From the NCBI RefSeq assembly GCF_964355755.1, contig NC_092675.1, positions 23,474,412 through 23,538,411 on the forward strand: a stretch of DNA of 64,000 nucleotides, in the 5' to 3' direction. The stretch is from Antedon mediterranea. Taxonomy: Eukaryota; Echinodermata; Crinoidea; Comatulida; Antedonidae. The translations under genes and the position numbers were made by a program. This document shows, one piece after another, positions 27,401-42,400 of this stretch (position 1 is the first letter of the stretch; every line of letters starts with the position of its first letter). The notes beneath the pieces were generated by a model. The model was given only the letters and a program-made list of their open reading frames with translations, searched no databases and had not been told where the DNA came from.

Positions 27401-30400
27401 ACAGACAATCTAAGAGTTAATATAATACATTTTTTTTAAGGCGTTAATAATTCTTATCAACTTAAAAACACCCACACCTTATGCTACTACCTGGATAATA
27501 TTTATAATCATTTATCTTAATATTTTTTCTATAGTATATATTATACAGATATTACAGTCAATATCACCGTACTCGGGGAAATATACGATTTACGATCCTC
27601 GCAGCAGTAGTCATGTGATGCAGTTTCAAACTATCGCGTTCACGTATTTACATAGGCTATGTAATATAAGTAGCAAATCACTACAGAATGCTATCTGTGC
27701 GGCAAACTGGATGAATACTTACACGCTGCAGTTTTCGGTTGTATATCCAAGTGTACAGTCGCAGTTGAAATTGGAATTAAATGCATCTGGGGGCTGACAA
27801 GTTGTTGCAAACCTAAAAGAAACGGAAATAATTTAAAAACCAAATACAGTTTCTATGCTAAGGAAAATAGCTTTCTACTCCCAAAGGAATGTTGTTTGAG
27901 ACACTGTGAGCACTCAAGAAGCCAAAAATCTGAAGTTTGCAGACAGTACAAGAAAAATGTATTTGTTTGCCATCAAAAAGTAAGAGAGACGCCAGTGTCT
28001 ACTCCACCAAAAAAAAAAAAAAAGAACTCGCAAGTTTCTTGGATATTCAATATTTCTTCTACGCAAAATGTAAACTTAGACATGCATTTTTAAGTACGCA
28101 GAGAAAGAGTTGTTACATACGTGCTACCAACAACAGCAAATGGACATGGGCATATCTGACAATCTGATTCGGTTCCATATCTTGGATCTCCATAAAAACC
28201 AGTACTACATTTGTCACAATGATCACCTTCTGTGTTGTGGTCACATGACTGAAAAGGATATAAAAAAGAACAAGATATGTAAAGCTATTTGCATTCATTG
28301 CCTTTAATTTTATAAATTCAAGTCTTTAAATTGAAGTCTAGAATTATTCAGCAAAGCGGTTGCAGCATTGAGGCATTTTGAACCATACTTTATTTCCTTT
28401 TGGAAACACATTTCGCAAACTGAACTGAACTAAATGTTATTTACCATTGAAATCTTTCAAAAAACTCAACACAAGTTCCTCTTTGTTGGTTGCCATACAT
28501 TTATACATCAATAATTTGTAAACTGTGTGGCACATGACTTTATTATTCTTCTATGTAATGCAAAATTAATCATGAAAATTTGCCAAAAAAACTCACCAAA
28601 CATCGACCATCAAATGGATCACATGAGATTGCATGATTGTTACATTGACATGGTACACAGGCTCCACTGCTTAATTTATAGTAGCCTTCAGAACAGTCCT
28701 GTCAAATAAAATCAATAACATTTATTTCATGTAACTTCTATTTCAGAGGAATATCTCACTTTCCCAATTAGAATATCAATTGTGTAGATTTCAAATATGA
28801 ACAAGATTTTTATAAATGTGCACAACTATTTTTGTTAGCAGAATACAACATTTAAGGCATAACAATACACTGGGGTAGGTTGCAAGTAACTGGCTTTAAA
28901 TATGACATTTCCAAATAATATTTCTACAGTATTGCAAACCTACCTGACATGAAAGACCTTCGTACCCTACAGGGCAATTACAGAATTCAACACTATACTC
29001 TGGAACGCCATCAAAATCCTTAACAGTAGTATCCATGGAAACATCACTTAAGCTGATGGAAACAAATGTAAAAATTTGTTATAAAAACATGTGTGATACT
29101 AGAGAGTGCACTCGCTTACCCTCTAGTAAATGCAGACGATTGTACTCTAAATTATAATGCCTCGGGAAAACTTGAGCCTAACATGAAGGAAGGCAGTAGG
29201 ACATTTCAGCCAAGTCTGCTACCAAATAATTATTATTGATCGTCGATGGAGGTTGTACTGTCTTAGTAGTTAGCATATGGATGGAATTATGGATGGAATT
29301 GTTTACAATTTATACTGCATAATTACCTTGCATATATTACTCTGTCAAAATACTGTGCTTGGATCTGAAGAGAGCTAATATCGGCCAATACAGTCATTAA
29401 TGTTTGTCGTGAAACTGTGGCACCACTAAATGCTCGGAAACTTGTCTAAATGTAGGAGAAACAATAATGGATAAATAAGGAAACAAATTTACACATGTGC
29501 TAAAGTTGTTGGATTAATAACAAGGCCAACAGCCATAAGTCGCGTGCTAAAACGCATAGTGATACTGGACCGACAGACAGACCGACAGACAGACCAACAG
29601 ACCGACATAGCGACTAAAAATATGGATTACAATAAATAATGGTTACTAAATATACATGTCACACATATACAAGTGTGAAGGGTGGTTATAAAATACTATA
29701 TTTGAATCTCTTTTCCCCCACCCCCACCATTTTGGAAATCATCATAAAGAATTGAATTGCACCATTTTCATGGAACAGATCCGATTGTGAATGTAGCTTT
29801 ACAATGGAAATTTCACTGGACTAATTTTTTTTTGCTATAAAGTATACGCCATAAAAGTATTCTTACCTCAAGTAAATCAACTTCAACAAGCTCTCCTGTT
29901 TCAACTGGTCTCTGTATGTTGTTATACATCAAGTTAAGTCCATTTCCCTAAAACATTTTTAATAGAGAAAAGAGTTGCACAGTCATATTATGATAATGCT
30001 GTAACAAGTTATTTGGCAGAATCTCCAGTCTGGTGTTCATTCTTCTTAGCCCAAGGCCCAAGACGCTTGCATCAAGTTGGAAACATTTTTAATAGTAATA
30101 AATGCATATTTATTATGCAAAAAGTGTACAAATAATCAGACACTCGTGATGTATCCTATAACAGTCCAATTTAGATGTGCATTTGCAACCTAACAAAAAC
30201 CGCTTTTAATGAACAAAATTGACTGAACATTCTATATTACCTAATATAATTTTGACATTAGATTAACCAAAAGTAAACTCACAGACAAGATAACATCTGC
30301 TCGTATCAATTGCAAAGCGGGTTGTGCGCCAGAAGCATCACCTCGTACAGCCTCTATGCTATTTTCGACACGATAGCGAAGTTTACCGCCATAAGAACCA

Positions 30401-33400
30401 ATCTACAAAATGTAAATGAAAATAGCTATGAAAAACAATTGTATGTTATTCATAAGTGTTCAACATTGCTTAACAATGACCTAAATGTCTATGTAACCAA
30501 ATTGCACTCTTGATGATTTAAGAGTTTATTTGAGCATTTTATTTTGCAGCCTAAAATATGTTTCCTCTGACCAAGTTGCGACCCGTCCACACTTCCGACA
30601 TAGGTTACTGAAGAACATATAAAAAGAAATTGAAATATGATGTTATGATGGAACCCTGTGGCTTAATTAAGGACCGAAGAATACTTAATTATAGCTCAAT
30701 TAAAAAATAGCTGAAAAAAATCAATTGACATACCTTATCTCCTAAATATTCACTGGGAGCAACCCAGTAAACTGTGGATTGAGGGTTGATGCTACTTCCT
30801 TCAATGTAGACATTAATTTGGTTACCTGCTAAACTAATTTGAGGATCTCTAATGTTGGTCACATTCCAACCTTCCATTGTGTTGACCTACAATTTAAAAT
30901 ACAAGGTAATAAATTTAAAATTGTAATGAGATAGAAGCAAATACAAAGGATTAAAAATATCAGACTTTTATTTTCTCCACATTTTTTCCTCCCAAAATTC
31001 ATTGCTCAAACAGGATGTTAAAACATAATAATGGATTACTATACAGTTATAAAGTTAATGACTCTGTTGTCTACTAAACTGTTTTTCCCCCAAAGGACCA
31101 TAATCAAATGAGCATAATAAATAATATAAAGGCACACAAATAGAGTTCCAGCTCATAACGGATAACACAAAATGCATTTCTTAGATTCTGAAAAATAACT
31201 GGTTTTTAATTTTTACTTAGGAATGAAATATATGATGTCAAGTAGACTTGATACTCACTTGACCCCTGCTGACAGGTGCAATAGCACAGTCTGTTGTGAC
31301 TCCGAAGCAGAAGCAAGATGTACAACCTTTTGGGTTACGGTCTTCAAGCGAGAAGGTACCAGACTTACACCGATTGCAATAATCTCCTTCAACATTTTCC
31401 TACAACAAAATAAGGTTATTCAGATGGGCACTTTTCTTCACATACAGTAAATTATATATGTCATAATACAATTATAGTAACTAAAAACTCCACAGAAGCC
31501 ATCCGGAGATAATTCTTTATTTTTGTTATAAAACAGTGTACAAATGTGCACTGTATGTATATGGACCAACCATTTTACTGCTCATCTGAAGGACGAGGTA
31601 ATGAGACAGCATGTAAAGATACAATACAGCACAAATGGGCTTGAACCCACCTTTTACACGATTCCTTACCATATGCCATAATATCACATCATCATATTAT
31701 TTATTTCGCCAAATTTCAAATACAGTACAAGGACATAAAAACAGTACAAAAGTAAATCAATGAGGCAGGATCAACTAAAGGTTATTAATAAAAATACCCG
31801 TAGAGAGGCTTTCCACATAAAAATACTTACATAAAATTAGATTTAACGCTAAAATATCTATCTAATATTACCACAATTAGGAAATATGCACTTTCTTTAG
31901 TTAAAAATAATAATTATAGACGATATACCTTGCACAAACATTCAGCATTTGTTTGGTTACATATACCAGGTAGAGTTCCCGACAAATCACAGTTACAATC
32001 ACTACAGAATGGATATGAATGGAAACCAGGGTTACAAGCTTCACACCGACGACCCGCTACATCTGCTTGGCAACGGCACTGTCCTGTGTTGGCATCACAG
32101 CCTAGATCGCTACCAATAGTGCCTCTTTCATCACAATCACATGGCTACAAAAATGATTATTTCATAAAATAGAAATTGTATGTGGTTCCTCTTTAAAAAA
32201 CTAATTCCTTAAAGGGTTCCTTGTTTAACATCTTCATTATTTATTATCGGTCAAACAAACCCATAGACTGGTGACATGAGTAGAGTTTTCTTACCATCGT
32301 ACCATTTCTCAATTGAGATAGCGAAAGATCTGTAATGTACAAAGACTGAAGAGATAAACAAGACTTAACTCAAGTCACTTAATTAAATGACTTACTACAC
32401 ATCCAGCAATAGGGTCATATCCATAATGATCATCAAGACATCTGTCACAGTACTCTCCAGATACATTTGGTGGACACGTGCATTGACCAGTTTCTTCATT
32501 ACATACTCCAGACAAGCATCTACATTCTGTAAAGACAAGTGGTTATTTTTGTATATGTGTAGGGTTATTACACATGTATAAAAACTTATATACAGTATGT
32601 CTTAATGAAACTAAGCAAGACTGTTTAAAGCACCTGGTTGATACTAACATCTCTCGACCAGTGCCCATTTTTATGAGAGGAAAGGCATGAGCAAATACTG
32701 GATGCAGGGGTTGCTATAAGAGTCAGTAGTGTTGATTTAAAATGCCTGATGGGACCCCAGCTTCATATATACAGCACCTGATATTCCCAGATGGTCTCCC
32801 GTCCAAGCTCTAACCGGGCCCAACATTGCTCAACTTTGGTGATCTGACAAGGACCGGTGTTTCAACATGGCAGAGCCGTACATTCAGAAGCAAAAAATCA
32901 TAATAGTGCTTTCACTATCTATTTCAGTAGTGCTGTACAAATTCAGTATAGTAGTACTTCACTGAAAAGAACCTGTATTTAATGAAACAATTTCTAATGA
33001 ATACCTCTACATAATGGAAATCCATAAAATCCAATCATACACCTTTCGCATCGACGACCTGTGACATGGTCACGACATGGACACTGACCACCAAGTTCTT
33101 CACAATAATAGTTGAGTGAACCATCAATATTACAGTCACATGATAATGCTCCATTGTTGTAGTCGGTTGTAAGCGAGAAGACCGAGTCACGGCAAAATCC
33201 AGTTGTTGAAGGGCTAAACAAAAATAATTAAACCAACAAACTATTCAGTTCCTGTCGATTCAATCACTACTGTACTATGAAAAAGCAGGACCATAGAATT
33301 AAGGATTTTGCTTACCTAATGTAAAAGTTTTGGCTGCCACACTCTATGATAAAGTCACCGGTTCGATCTTGTGGACTGGCTTTCAGGAGCGCCTCACTGT

Positions 33401-36400
33401 ATCTATCTTCTGGTATTGCAAGGATGTAATCCTTAACAAAGAGAGTGAGAAATGTACTTTCTTAAGCTTATGGATTGCCAATACTGTTTTATGCTAAATG
33501 GCAGGCATAAAACTGAGTGGTGAAGCATCTAAAGTAGGTCATGCAGTTGTCACAATATAGGGGTGGGTGAGAGCTTAGGATAGAAGCAGAGGATAGGGCG
33601 GAGAATAGGACGGAGGATAGGGGGAGGGGATGTGGCACATACTGTACCTTCTATACAACAGACATGTTTTGTACAGTCATTGATCCGATTTAAATAAGTT
33701 AAGACAAGTAGTTAAGAGAGTGAGAGCAATCATTCCTATTGAAGATGTAGAATTTCCTGGGGACAATCATAAATTAATAATACCAATACTAAAATTACTT
33801 ACAATCCAAAGTGTACGTTTGTCTCCATTCGGTAATGTAATGAGAATGTCACTGCCTACACCATTCATTTCAAATGTGGTGCCTCCAGCTGCATTGGAGA
33901 CTACAGTACGACAACCAGAAGTATGAGGGCAGTATTTGGCTTCAAAAGAACCTGTCAAAAAAATGTTTATATCATATTATTGTTTCATGTTTAAAAAATA
34001 ATAGGAATGAATATATTACATTTTAGCTCAATGCTACACATGGCATTCTATATAATTGAACATAAATAATGATACCAAAGAAATGTTTTTTTCCTCATTT
34101 TGTTTATAAAAGCACAGAAGAAACTACAAGTTCTACAAAGTTTAGCATGTTTCTCAAAACGCTACCCACCTGAAGATTCTACTTCACCAAGAAGATCAAA
34201 GAACACTTCATACGATGAGGTCAACGGTTGATAATAATGCACCACAAACACCCATCTTCCCACGCCTGGATTTCCATCTAATATTGTTAACTCCATCTGA
34301 AAAAAAAATATCTTATTTGAAAGAGCTTTCTTATACAAACAAGGCATATGGTGGGTTGGTTAAGGATGTATTGACCTCCAAAAGAGGAAAAATAAAGTCA
34401 ATAATATTCTAACTTTGAATAGTCCATTTATAGTTTTATTTATCTTTTATAATAGTTTAATAAAAAATGATTTTGCTTCATTGTCTGACAGATGGGCTTT
34501 CATTTAACTAAATTTTCCTTTAAATTACGATGCATTGGTAAATAATTCCGTTTTTGAATAATATTAAATAATGATTATCATAAAAAACAATAACAATAAA
34601 ATATAGTCCACCTGAAACATATCTTAAATTAAAATTAACTTCTACAAACACATATGAATGGCTGCAGCATGTGGATCTGGAATGTGGTCTAGAAAGGATT
34701 TAATTGATGTTATTATACTATTATACTAATAAAGTGAACCATAATTACCCTTCCTGCATCCGTATCCATATAATAGAGAACATTCCTGTCACTGGCCATG
34801 GTAGGCAGGGGAAATTGTTCATCTTTCTCTTCTGGTCTCTCAGCTTCCTTTCGAACGGCTGGAACAGGAATTACATAGCTGGATCCTAGACAGCTAGAAA
34901 GCAAAAAACATCTCAATAAATACACCACTCTGATCGTTGCTACAACACACAATCAACTGCTGCAAAGCAGGAATGTATACAGTGTGTGTATAAGTTCATC
35001 ATTTGTCATTATTTTAGATCTAAAGCTCTGTTTACACTACCAAAATAGCTTTACAAAAACAAGTTTATATATGGTAGTGATACGACATCATCCTGTCCAT
35101 GGGCACATCACATAGCAGGAATGTATACAGTGTGTGTGTATAAGTTCATCATCAATTTATATGCCATTATTTAAGATCTAAAGCTCTAAAGCTCTAAAGC
35201 AAAATAACTTTACAAATAAATTTATATATGGTAGTGATACGACATCATGTCCATGGGCACATCACATTTGATAGTGTAGACAGAGCTTTAGTTACTGTCA
35301 TTGTACATAGATTGTCACGGCAAGAAAGGTTGTTTAATATTGTTTGTATTGGCAAGTCTATTTCTTTAAAATGTGAATTAGCATTGATATAAAAGTGATT
35401 GTTGATTTTGGATAACATGGATAATGAGGTTGATATATGAGGTTCAGGGCGAAAAGATTTTCTGTTACATTTCGTATAGATTTACTGTACATTTAACTAA
35501 TGGTTAATTGTGAATAAGAGCGTGTACATTTCAGCATGCAGGTGACGACCTAACTAGTTTGAAAATAAATTCCTCATTTCTTTCTTACTTTTTGTTCACA
35601 TCTCTGACACACATTAATGTTGGTGTGACAAACTCCATACTCCACTTCTCAGCAGGTACAGCAACAATGGAGCTCTGTAATATAAAGTTAAATTACTAAT
35701 TGCTACAAAAATGCGAGTGGTAAGCTGAAGTTTCTTATAGTTTAAGAATAAATATGGGAAAACATGGGATATGCCACCACATTATACTTACAAGAGCAAA
35801 TACAAAATTCTGGCCATATTCTGAAATCTGAGCCCTGAAAATAGTTGTTGTTACATCAAAGATCATCACACGGTTTTGAGAGTCCATTATAACTGCTCGA
35901 CACCTAACATAAAAATAAGATATGTCTTTAAAAATATAAAAAAGGGAAACTGTTTATCTTCTACCAAACAAAATTAATGTTGAATTTGGATGTTACACTA
36001 CATGCTTCTCTCCGTCACGTTATGTCGTACAGTGTGAACACTAGCACAATGGGGAACACTCTACTCGTCTCGAAAGATGTACTAGTGCACAAAAATATTC
36101 TGTGTACGCTGGACCTATGGTGCATAGGCCTCATCAGATAAGACTCGTTCTACCACTAGCACCATGGAGTAAGTGAGCCGGGTACCCTTGCCGATTTTGT
36201 GGCTAGCTACCATTCACCAACTCTGAAAGCTTAGCTTGCACAGTGTTATACACAACTTTTTGTTATGCTTCTCTAGGGAAAAGAAGAAACTTACATAAAG
36301 TTGCAGTTATAGACAACAAAGTAACCAGTCTGCTCAATACCATCTATTGATACATTGAATTTGCCATTGTAAGCACCAGGACCACCACCGTAATATTCAA

Positions 36401-39400
36401 GCACAAACACATAGCTACCAACTTCTTCAATGGGAAATACCAAATTTAGGTATGGCTGAAACAAAAACATTAACATTGTTATGTCAAATATTCCACAATT
36501 AAAGAGCCTTAATAATCATGAATCAATTAAGCAAAGATATTTTGTGTTGCTCCTCATCAACATCCACAAAGTTAAAAACAAATTTCTTGTGTTCCAAGAA
36601 TTTTTAGACATAATATGGATGATCATGTAAAATTTAAATTTTTTAATATTAATTCAATGGAATAGAATGAAACGTACTACATTGGAAGAATACAAGAAGA
36701 CATTTTTGAAATTTTTTTGAAATTTGTTGTCAAGGTAAACCGAACAAACGTATAGGACCTACTTTACCAAATCTAGAGAGTGCACTTCTCAATAATAAAT
36801 ATATAGGCTCCTTTTGTTTGTTACAACATCTTCAATGGGCCCAACTAGAAACCTTGCAGATTACTTTAGTAGTACTATACGCTCCAAGTGTAATAGTAAT
36901 TTTAGCTTTGATACCCCTTTCACACCAAAACTCTGGAGTGTCTCCGGAGACACTCCGTTTACATAGCGCTATCATTAGAATCATTTTAATTAATAATATT
37001 TTTAATTGAATAATTACTTTCAAAAGTCTCAGAAGTAATATAATGTTTTATTGATGTTAAGGAAATTTTAAGTAGTTCCTTAACCCGCTATATATATTTT
37101 TTACAAATATTTATAGGGTTTTGCAATAAACTAAATAATTGATTGCGAGGATAACCTTTTGTCCCGAAACACTCCGGAGTTTGATGTTGGTACCTTTCAC
37201 ACAAAAACACCGGGGTGTCCCCGCAGTTCGCTCTCCAGAGAATGTTCAGCTGTTCAACCCCGCAGTTTTAAACACCGGAGTTGCTTGATTTTACCTTTCA
37301 CACCAAACAGCGGGGCGTCAACTCCGGAGTGTCTCCGGAGTTTTGCTTTTGGTGTGAAAGGGGTATTATACTGTAATAGTACCATAGTAGTACCATAGAG
37401 CTTATTTGCACACACATGAAATCATAGATGTCATTTTCTGTACCTGATCTGGGCTTAAGTAGGCCATTTCTGAGACACCAAGGTCCTCCAAGATTGTAAC
37501 ATCAGTAAAGAGGTTTGTACGAACATTATCACCATCATCATTTGTGTAGGAGCCAGCATGCCCAAGAAGAGTGTCAAATTGCTCCAAGCCAGGAAATGTA
37601 AAATAATTGCACCTATAATAACCATATCAAACTTACATATTAAATCTTTGCACTTAATAGCCATCATTATGTCATCTTCTTGCAATCTTAAATCCATGAC
37701 ATTATAATGGTAACGGGAAAAGTAGAATTGGAAAAATTTCACACTCGCCTGTCTAATTACAGTACACAATGCGAGAATATAGAACACTTCTGCATGTCAA
37801 CTAAGCATAGTTACTTTATTTAATGCCTGAATTTATTTAATACCTAAAAGGTGTGGTATAAATCAAATTATGAATGTTTTATATTCATGTAATGAAACAA
37901 AATATAAAAAAGATTTGCTTGAGGAACCTTTCTTGATCTTGCCCAGCTACACAGGGTTCAGTAATGTCAACATGAAGAGTTCTTGCTTCAAAATAAGCAG
38001 ATGGAAGCAAAACAAGATAATCCTGTCAAAATATATTATATCATTTTAAAATATATATAAATTTATCAGTAGGTTTGTCTTTGCAAATTGTCTTCCATTA
38101 ATTGCTACAAAATACATCTCAAGAAGAAAATCCGACAAAAGCATTTCAAACTTTACAAATGAAATTTAGACCAGAAATTCCTGTTAGTTTATTTTACTTT
38201 TACTAAATAGTCAAATGGGTTTCACTTTCTTATTCGTTATCAGACATACCAATAAAACACCTGACGGTGCCTCAATGACTGCAAGCCAGTGGTCTCGATT
38301 CAGTACGAATGGTGATATAAAAATATCACTTTGGACAGTCACAAGTTGTGGGCTAGCACCGGGCTTGAAAAGTACTGGGTACTCCTGAACATCGTCTAAA
38401 ACATGCAAGTAAATTTTTAATAAAATAAGTGCCAATATAATAACTACTTCCAAGTAGTAGCTTTGAGGAAGATAAGTACATGGTTTCAATTCTAGCCACC
38501 AGCACGATTCGAGTCAAGGATTTAATTAAGTAATTGGATTACTCTAATTACAGTACTTGTATCAACCTTCAATAATGAACTATACCAATGTTATAGTGGC
38601 GTTTTGCATACAATGATGGGTGGGTTTGATTTTATCTGTACATTAACATTCACCTTTTCTTCTTTTTTTTTAGTCGCATGCAAACGCGACTCTATAGCTC
38701 ACTATGTTTGTCGGTCGGTAAACACTAACTCAAATTGAGCACGCAACTGCAGCCATGTATATGGCCTTGTTTTTTGTAAATTTGCTATGATAATGAATAT
38801 AATAGGGAAGTAAATTTTAAACTTCAAGATGGTCGTTGTTATTAGATGTTTAGTAAAATTTTACATACCTTCTTGGTTGGTTGGTGTCATACGAATTTTA
38901 CCATACACTGGCTCAGAACCATCATACATGTAACGCAGTACAATACGGTAGAGGTCAGGCACTTCAACTGGTACCCATAAACTGACCGAAGGCTGAATAA
39001 AAAGGAAATCAAGGCATGGTTTTTAAGCAATTAATTAAAGTATCAAACCTGTCAATATATAGTTTGCAGTACACCATGTATATTAGTTCTGAAAAGAACT
39101 GAAACTCAACAGTTTTTTTCAGAACTAATATACATGGTGTACCGCAAACATTACATCAACATTTGATTTTGCCATGCAAACAATATCAATCAAACATTTA
39201 TAATAAATTTTCAATTTCAATATTTATTTTAGTCACCATATCATCATTTTCTGATGTATCTAGTCTAAAACATCATTTGTAATAGCTATTATTTTGTTTA
39301 AATTGTTTATTCAAAAGCTGTGAAATTTGTCTAAAATACCTGTAGACTTTGCGACATGACAGCATATCCAATATAAGAGAAACCGGGAAAGGTGTTTTGA

Positions 39401-42400
39401 TCATATCCAATACGTAACTGTCTGCCATCAGATGCTTGTCCAGATTCAATCTCGTATTTGTATTGGTAAAGATCAGGGAAATAGTGAGCACGTTCTGGTC
39501 TGTAAAATGAACAATTTAATTTATTAACATTAGGACACATATATTTTGAGAAAAACTGGGACAACCTGGAAACTATAAAAACAAATGGGCAGAAATATAA
39601 GTAGGTGGTCCGAGAAGAGATACAGCAGTAAACAGAAAGACATGAACGGTCAATCCTATCCACACCTTAAAAAACAAGTCAATCAAAGAGGTGAGGCAGA
39701 CATATTGAGTCATATGGTACAACAACACTGTGTAGAAAACAAGGAGCATAACTTAAGGCTAAAAAAATTGGTATATCTATATTGATATTTTAACAAAGCA
39801 AATTCTTACTGATCACAGTTCTGTCCACGAATCCTGGCTTTACAGATACAATTTCCTGTTGTTTTATCACATACATTAGTTGCAGCACCACCAACATCAC
39901 AATTACATGCTGTAAAAATATTATAAATTAGCAATTATTAAGCCCTACAGTCATGATCATGCTAGGCTGTGGCTGGATGGAGTTGCCTGGCTACATCTCA
40001 TGAACTATCCTTAAAATGTTAGCTCCCCGAGGTTTGTAGAAAACCCTGTATACTGTAGTTGCCTGATTCTAATTCAAAAACTATGATGGAAACGAAATAA
40101 TTTGTATTTTCCTCATTTAAAAAAAATAACTAACCCCTAACCCAATCTCTCTTGGTAACCTACTGTAGGTAGGCCTACCTGAAGACTCCAAGCTCTCTGG
40201 GTAACCTGCTGAAGGTAGGCCTACATGGAGACTCCAACCTCTCTGGGTAACCTACTGAAGACATGAAGACGCTTGGTAACCTATAGTAATAACCTAACCT
40301 GTACATCCAAAGGAGTTTCCTTCCGTCAGTTGATAAGCACCATCTCTACACTCGTCACAAATCCTTCCATTTGTCAAAAGTTTGCAAAAACATTGTCCAG
40401 TCACCTACGACAAACAAGACACATTATTAGAACATTATATGAATATATGTCCATTATAATATTACTATACTCTGTCTAAATGGTTTTACTAAACATCATA
40501 GAAAAACCAATGGCTGGATGACTACAGTGAAATGACAAGTTTAGATGGGTAAGTTTAGGCGGCGTGTGCTCTTTTAACGAATCCAACAAATCTAATCGGT
40601 TTTTAAATGTGTGGTAGTTTCCGAAATGACGACTTCGGTTGGCAAACTATTCCAATATGTAATCTCTCGTTGTAAAAGGTGAATTGAAAAGTCTAAGCCG
40701 CTGTCCTCATGAATGTTCTATCTCAAACCAATGTCATATGCATGAAACTTACCGTGTTACATCTGTCACTACCAGATACAGTCCCCGGAGTAAAGCAATT
40801 ACAACGTTCACACCCATCAGGATTGCTTAGCTGAAGGTTCCAGTACAACGGTCTACACGTATCACATGATCTTCCCTCTACAAAACTCTTGCAGATACAT
40901 GCACCCTATATACAAAAATATAAAAAAATTTCATACAATTTTTATAAGCTTGGAAACTTCAACAAGCAAAAACAAATTAACACCATTTTTTCCAATTATG
41001 TACATGGAATTCTAATGCCTTTCCTACAGCCTCTCGTAAGCAGAAGGTCCAATTTTTCTCTCCAATAATTGAATGTGCCATAACGTAGACCACTTCTTCA
41101 CTATGAAAATAGACTGCCTTTTAACATAACTTTAGCATTACCTTGCATTTGCACAGGGAGACATTCTGATTATCAGTCATAGTGTGAATTGGATTCAGGT
41201 GGTGCGGGTGTGCAACATAAATACAACCTTATCTTATTGCCACATAGTTCCCTAACCTTTTGTATATACTGAATAGTAAAATGGCTGAACGCTGAAGTGC
41301 AATGGCAAAGAAGACTAGACCAGACATACATAAAAGCAGATCTTACCTTCGTTTCAGCACCACAACCACCAAGCGGTTGACCTGGGAGCTCTTCAACACC
41401 AGCTGGATCACAATCGCACTCTATGGATATATTTTGTGTAAAATAAGATTTGAATTTTCATACCAAAGACCAAAGACATACTACTTGAGGTAGCAAAACT
41501 AATTTTAGATTGGATTACACTTTGAATATAACATGACATAGAAGATGCCCTAGGTCTCCTAGGTTTTTAGTTCATTGACTGTCAAGATATGAACTTTTTC
41601 ACTTTCAACAAACATGGTATCTAAAACACTGAATACTGAACAGGAATAACTTATTAAAGTTGAAACTATTCAATAACTTGTTGAATACAGTACTGTAATA
41701 TTTATCCAATATTATAGGCATTTAAAAAAACCGAATCCAAAAATGTTTACCATACTGACGTTTATTCAAAAAGGAGATGTAAAAACAAGAAATTATGCTA
41801 ATTATTATGATATTACCTTCACAAGTTGGAAAGTTATAGAAGCCCGAGTTGCAAGCTTCACACATGCGCCCTTTGAAACTGTTGTAACAGTAGCACTGTC
41901 CAGTTAGCTGATCACATTCTTCAGAGTCTGTACCCAATAGATTACAGCCACAGTCTGAAAGAAATACCAAGTATCCAGTAAAGTACAAACAAAACATTTA
42001 ACAGCTAACATTGCTGTTCATTGGAAGCTGCAATTGAAAGGTCAGAAGTTGTATCTATGCATGTTGAAACAAACAAGTCAGTGTTGTGCTCTTAACCATG
42101 GAAGACCATGGGTTTCCTTTGGTCCACAACCGTATGTATTATGCACTAATTAAGAATACATAGAGTTCTGTGGTGTGACGTCACGATAGATGGCGCTGCA
42201 TGGTTGCTAGAGCAACCAAAAATGCATTCAACGCTACTATGTTGATAAACACTATAGATCTGCGTTTCTATCAAATTATGTATCTTAGCTTGATTTTTTT
42301 AACTTAAACTGTAGTTAAAGAATAAATAGATTATTAATCGCCGGTCTCTCATCGCTTGCAACGAGGAGTGTGCGTCTGGTGTTGTCTTTTGGTGAGAAAC

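Noticed and set aside
32771-32880. A working 5S rRNA gene
   Set aside because: Many differences from the conserved 5S sequence, single copy, and located inside a laminin intron.
37455-37787. A 110-codon minus-strand ORF as a separate protein
   Set aside because: It is the laminin exon 20 region read in a different frame; the laminin frame fits the splice phases and the family.
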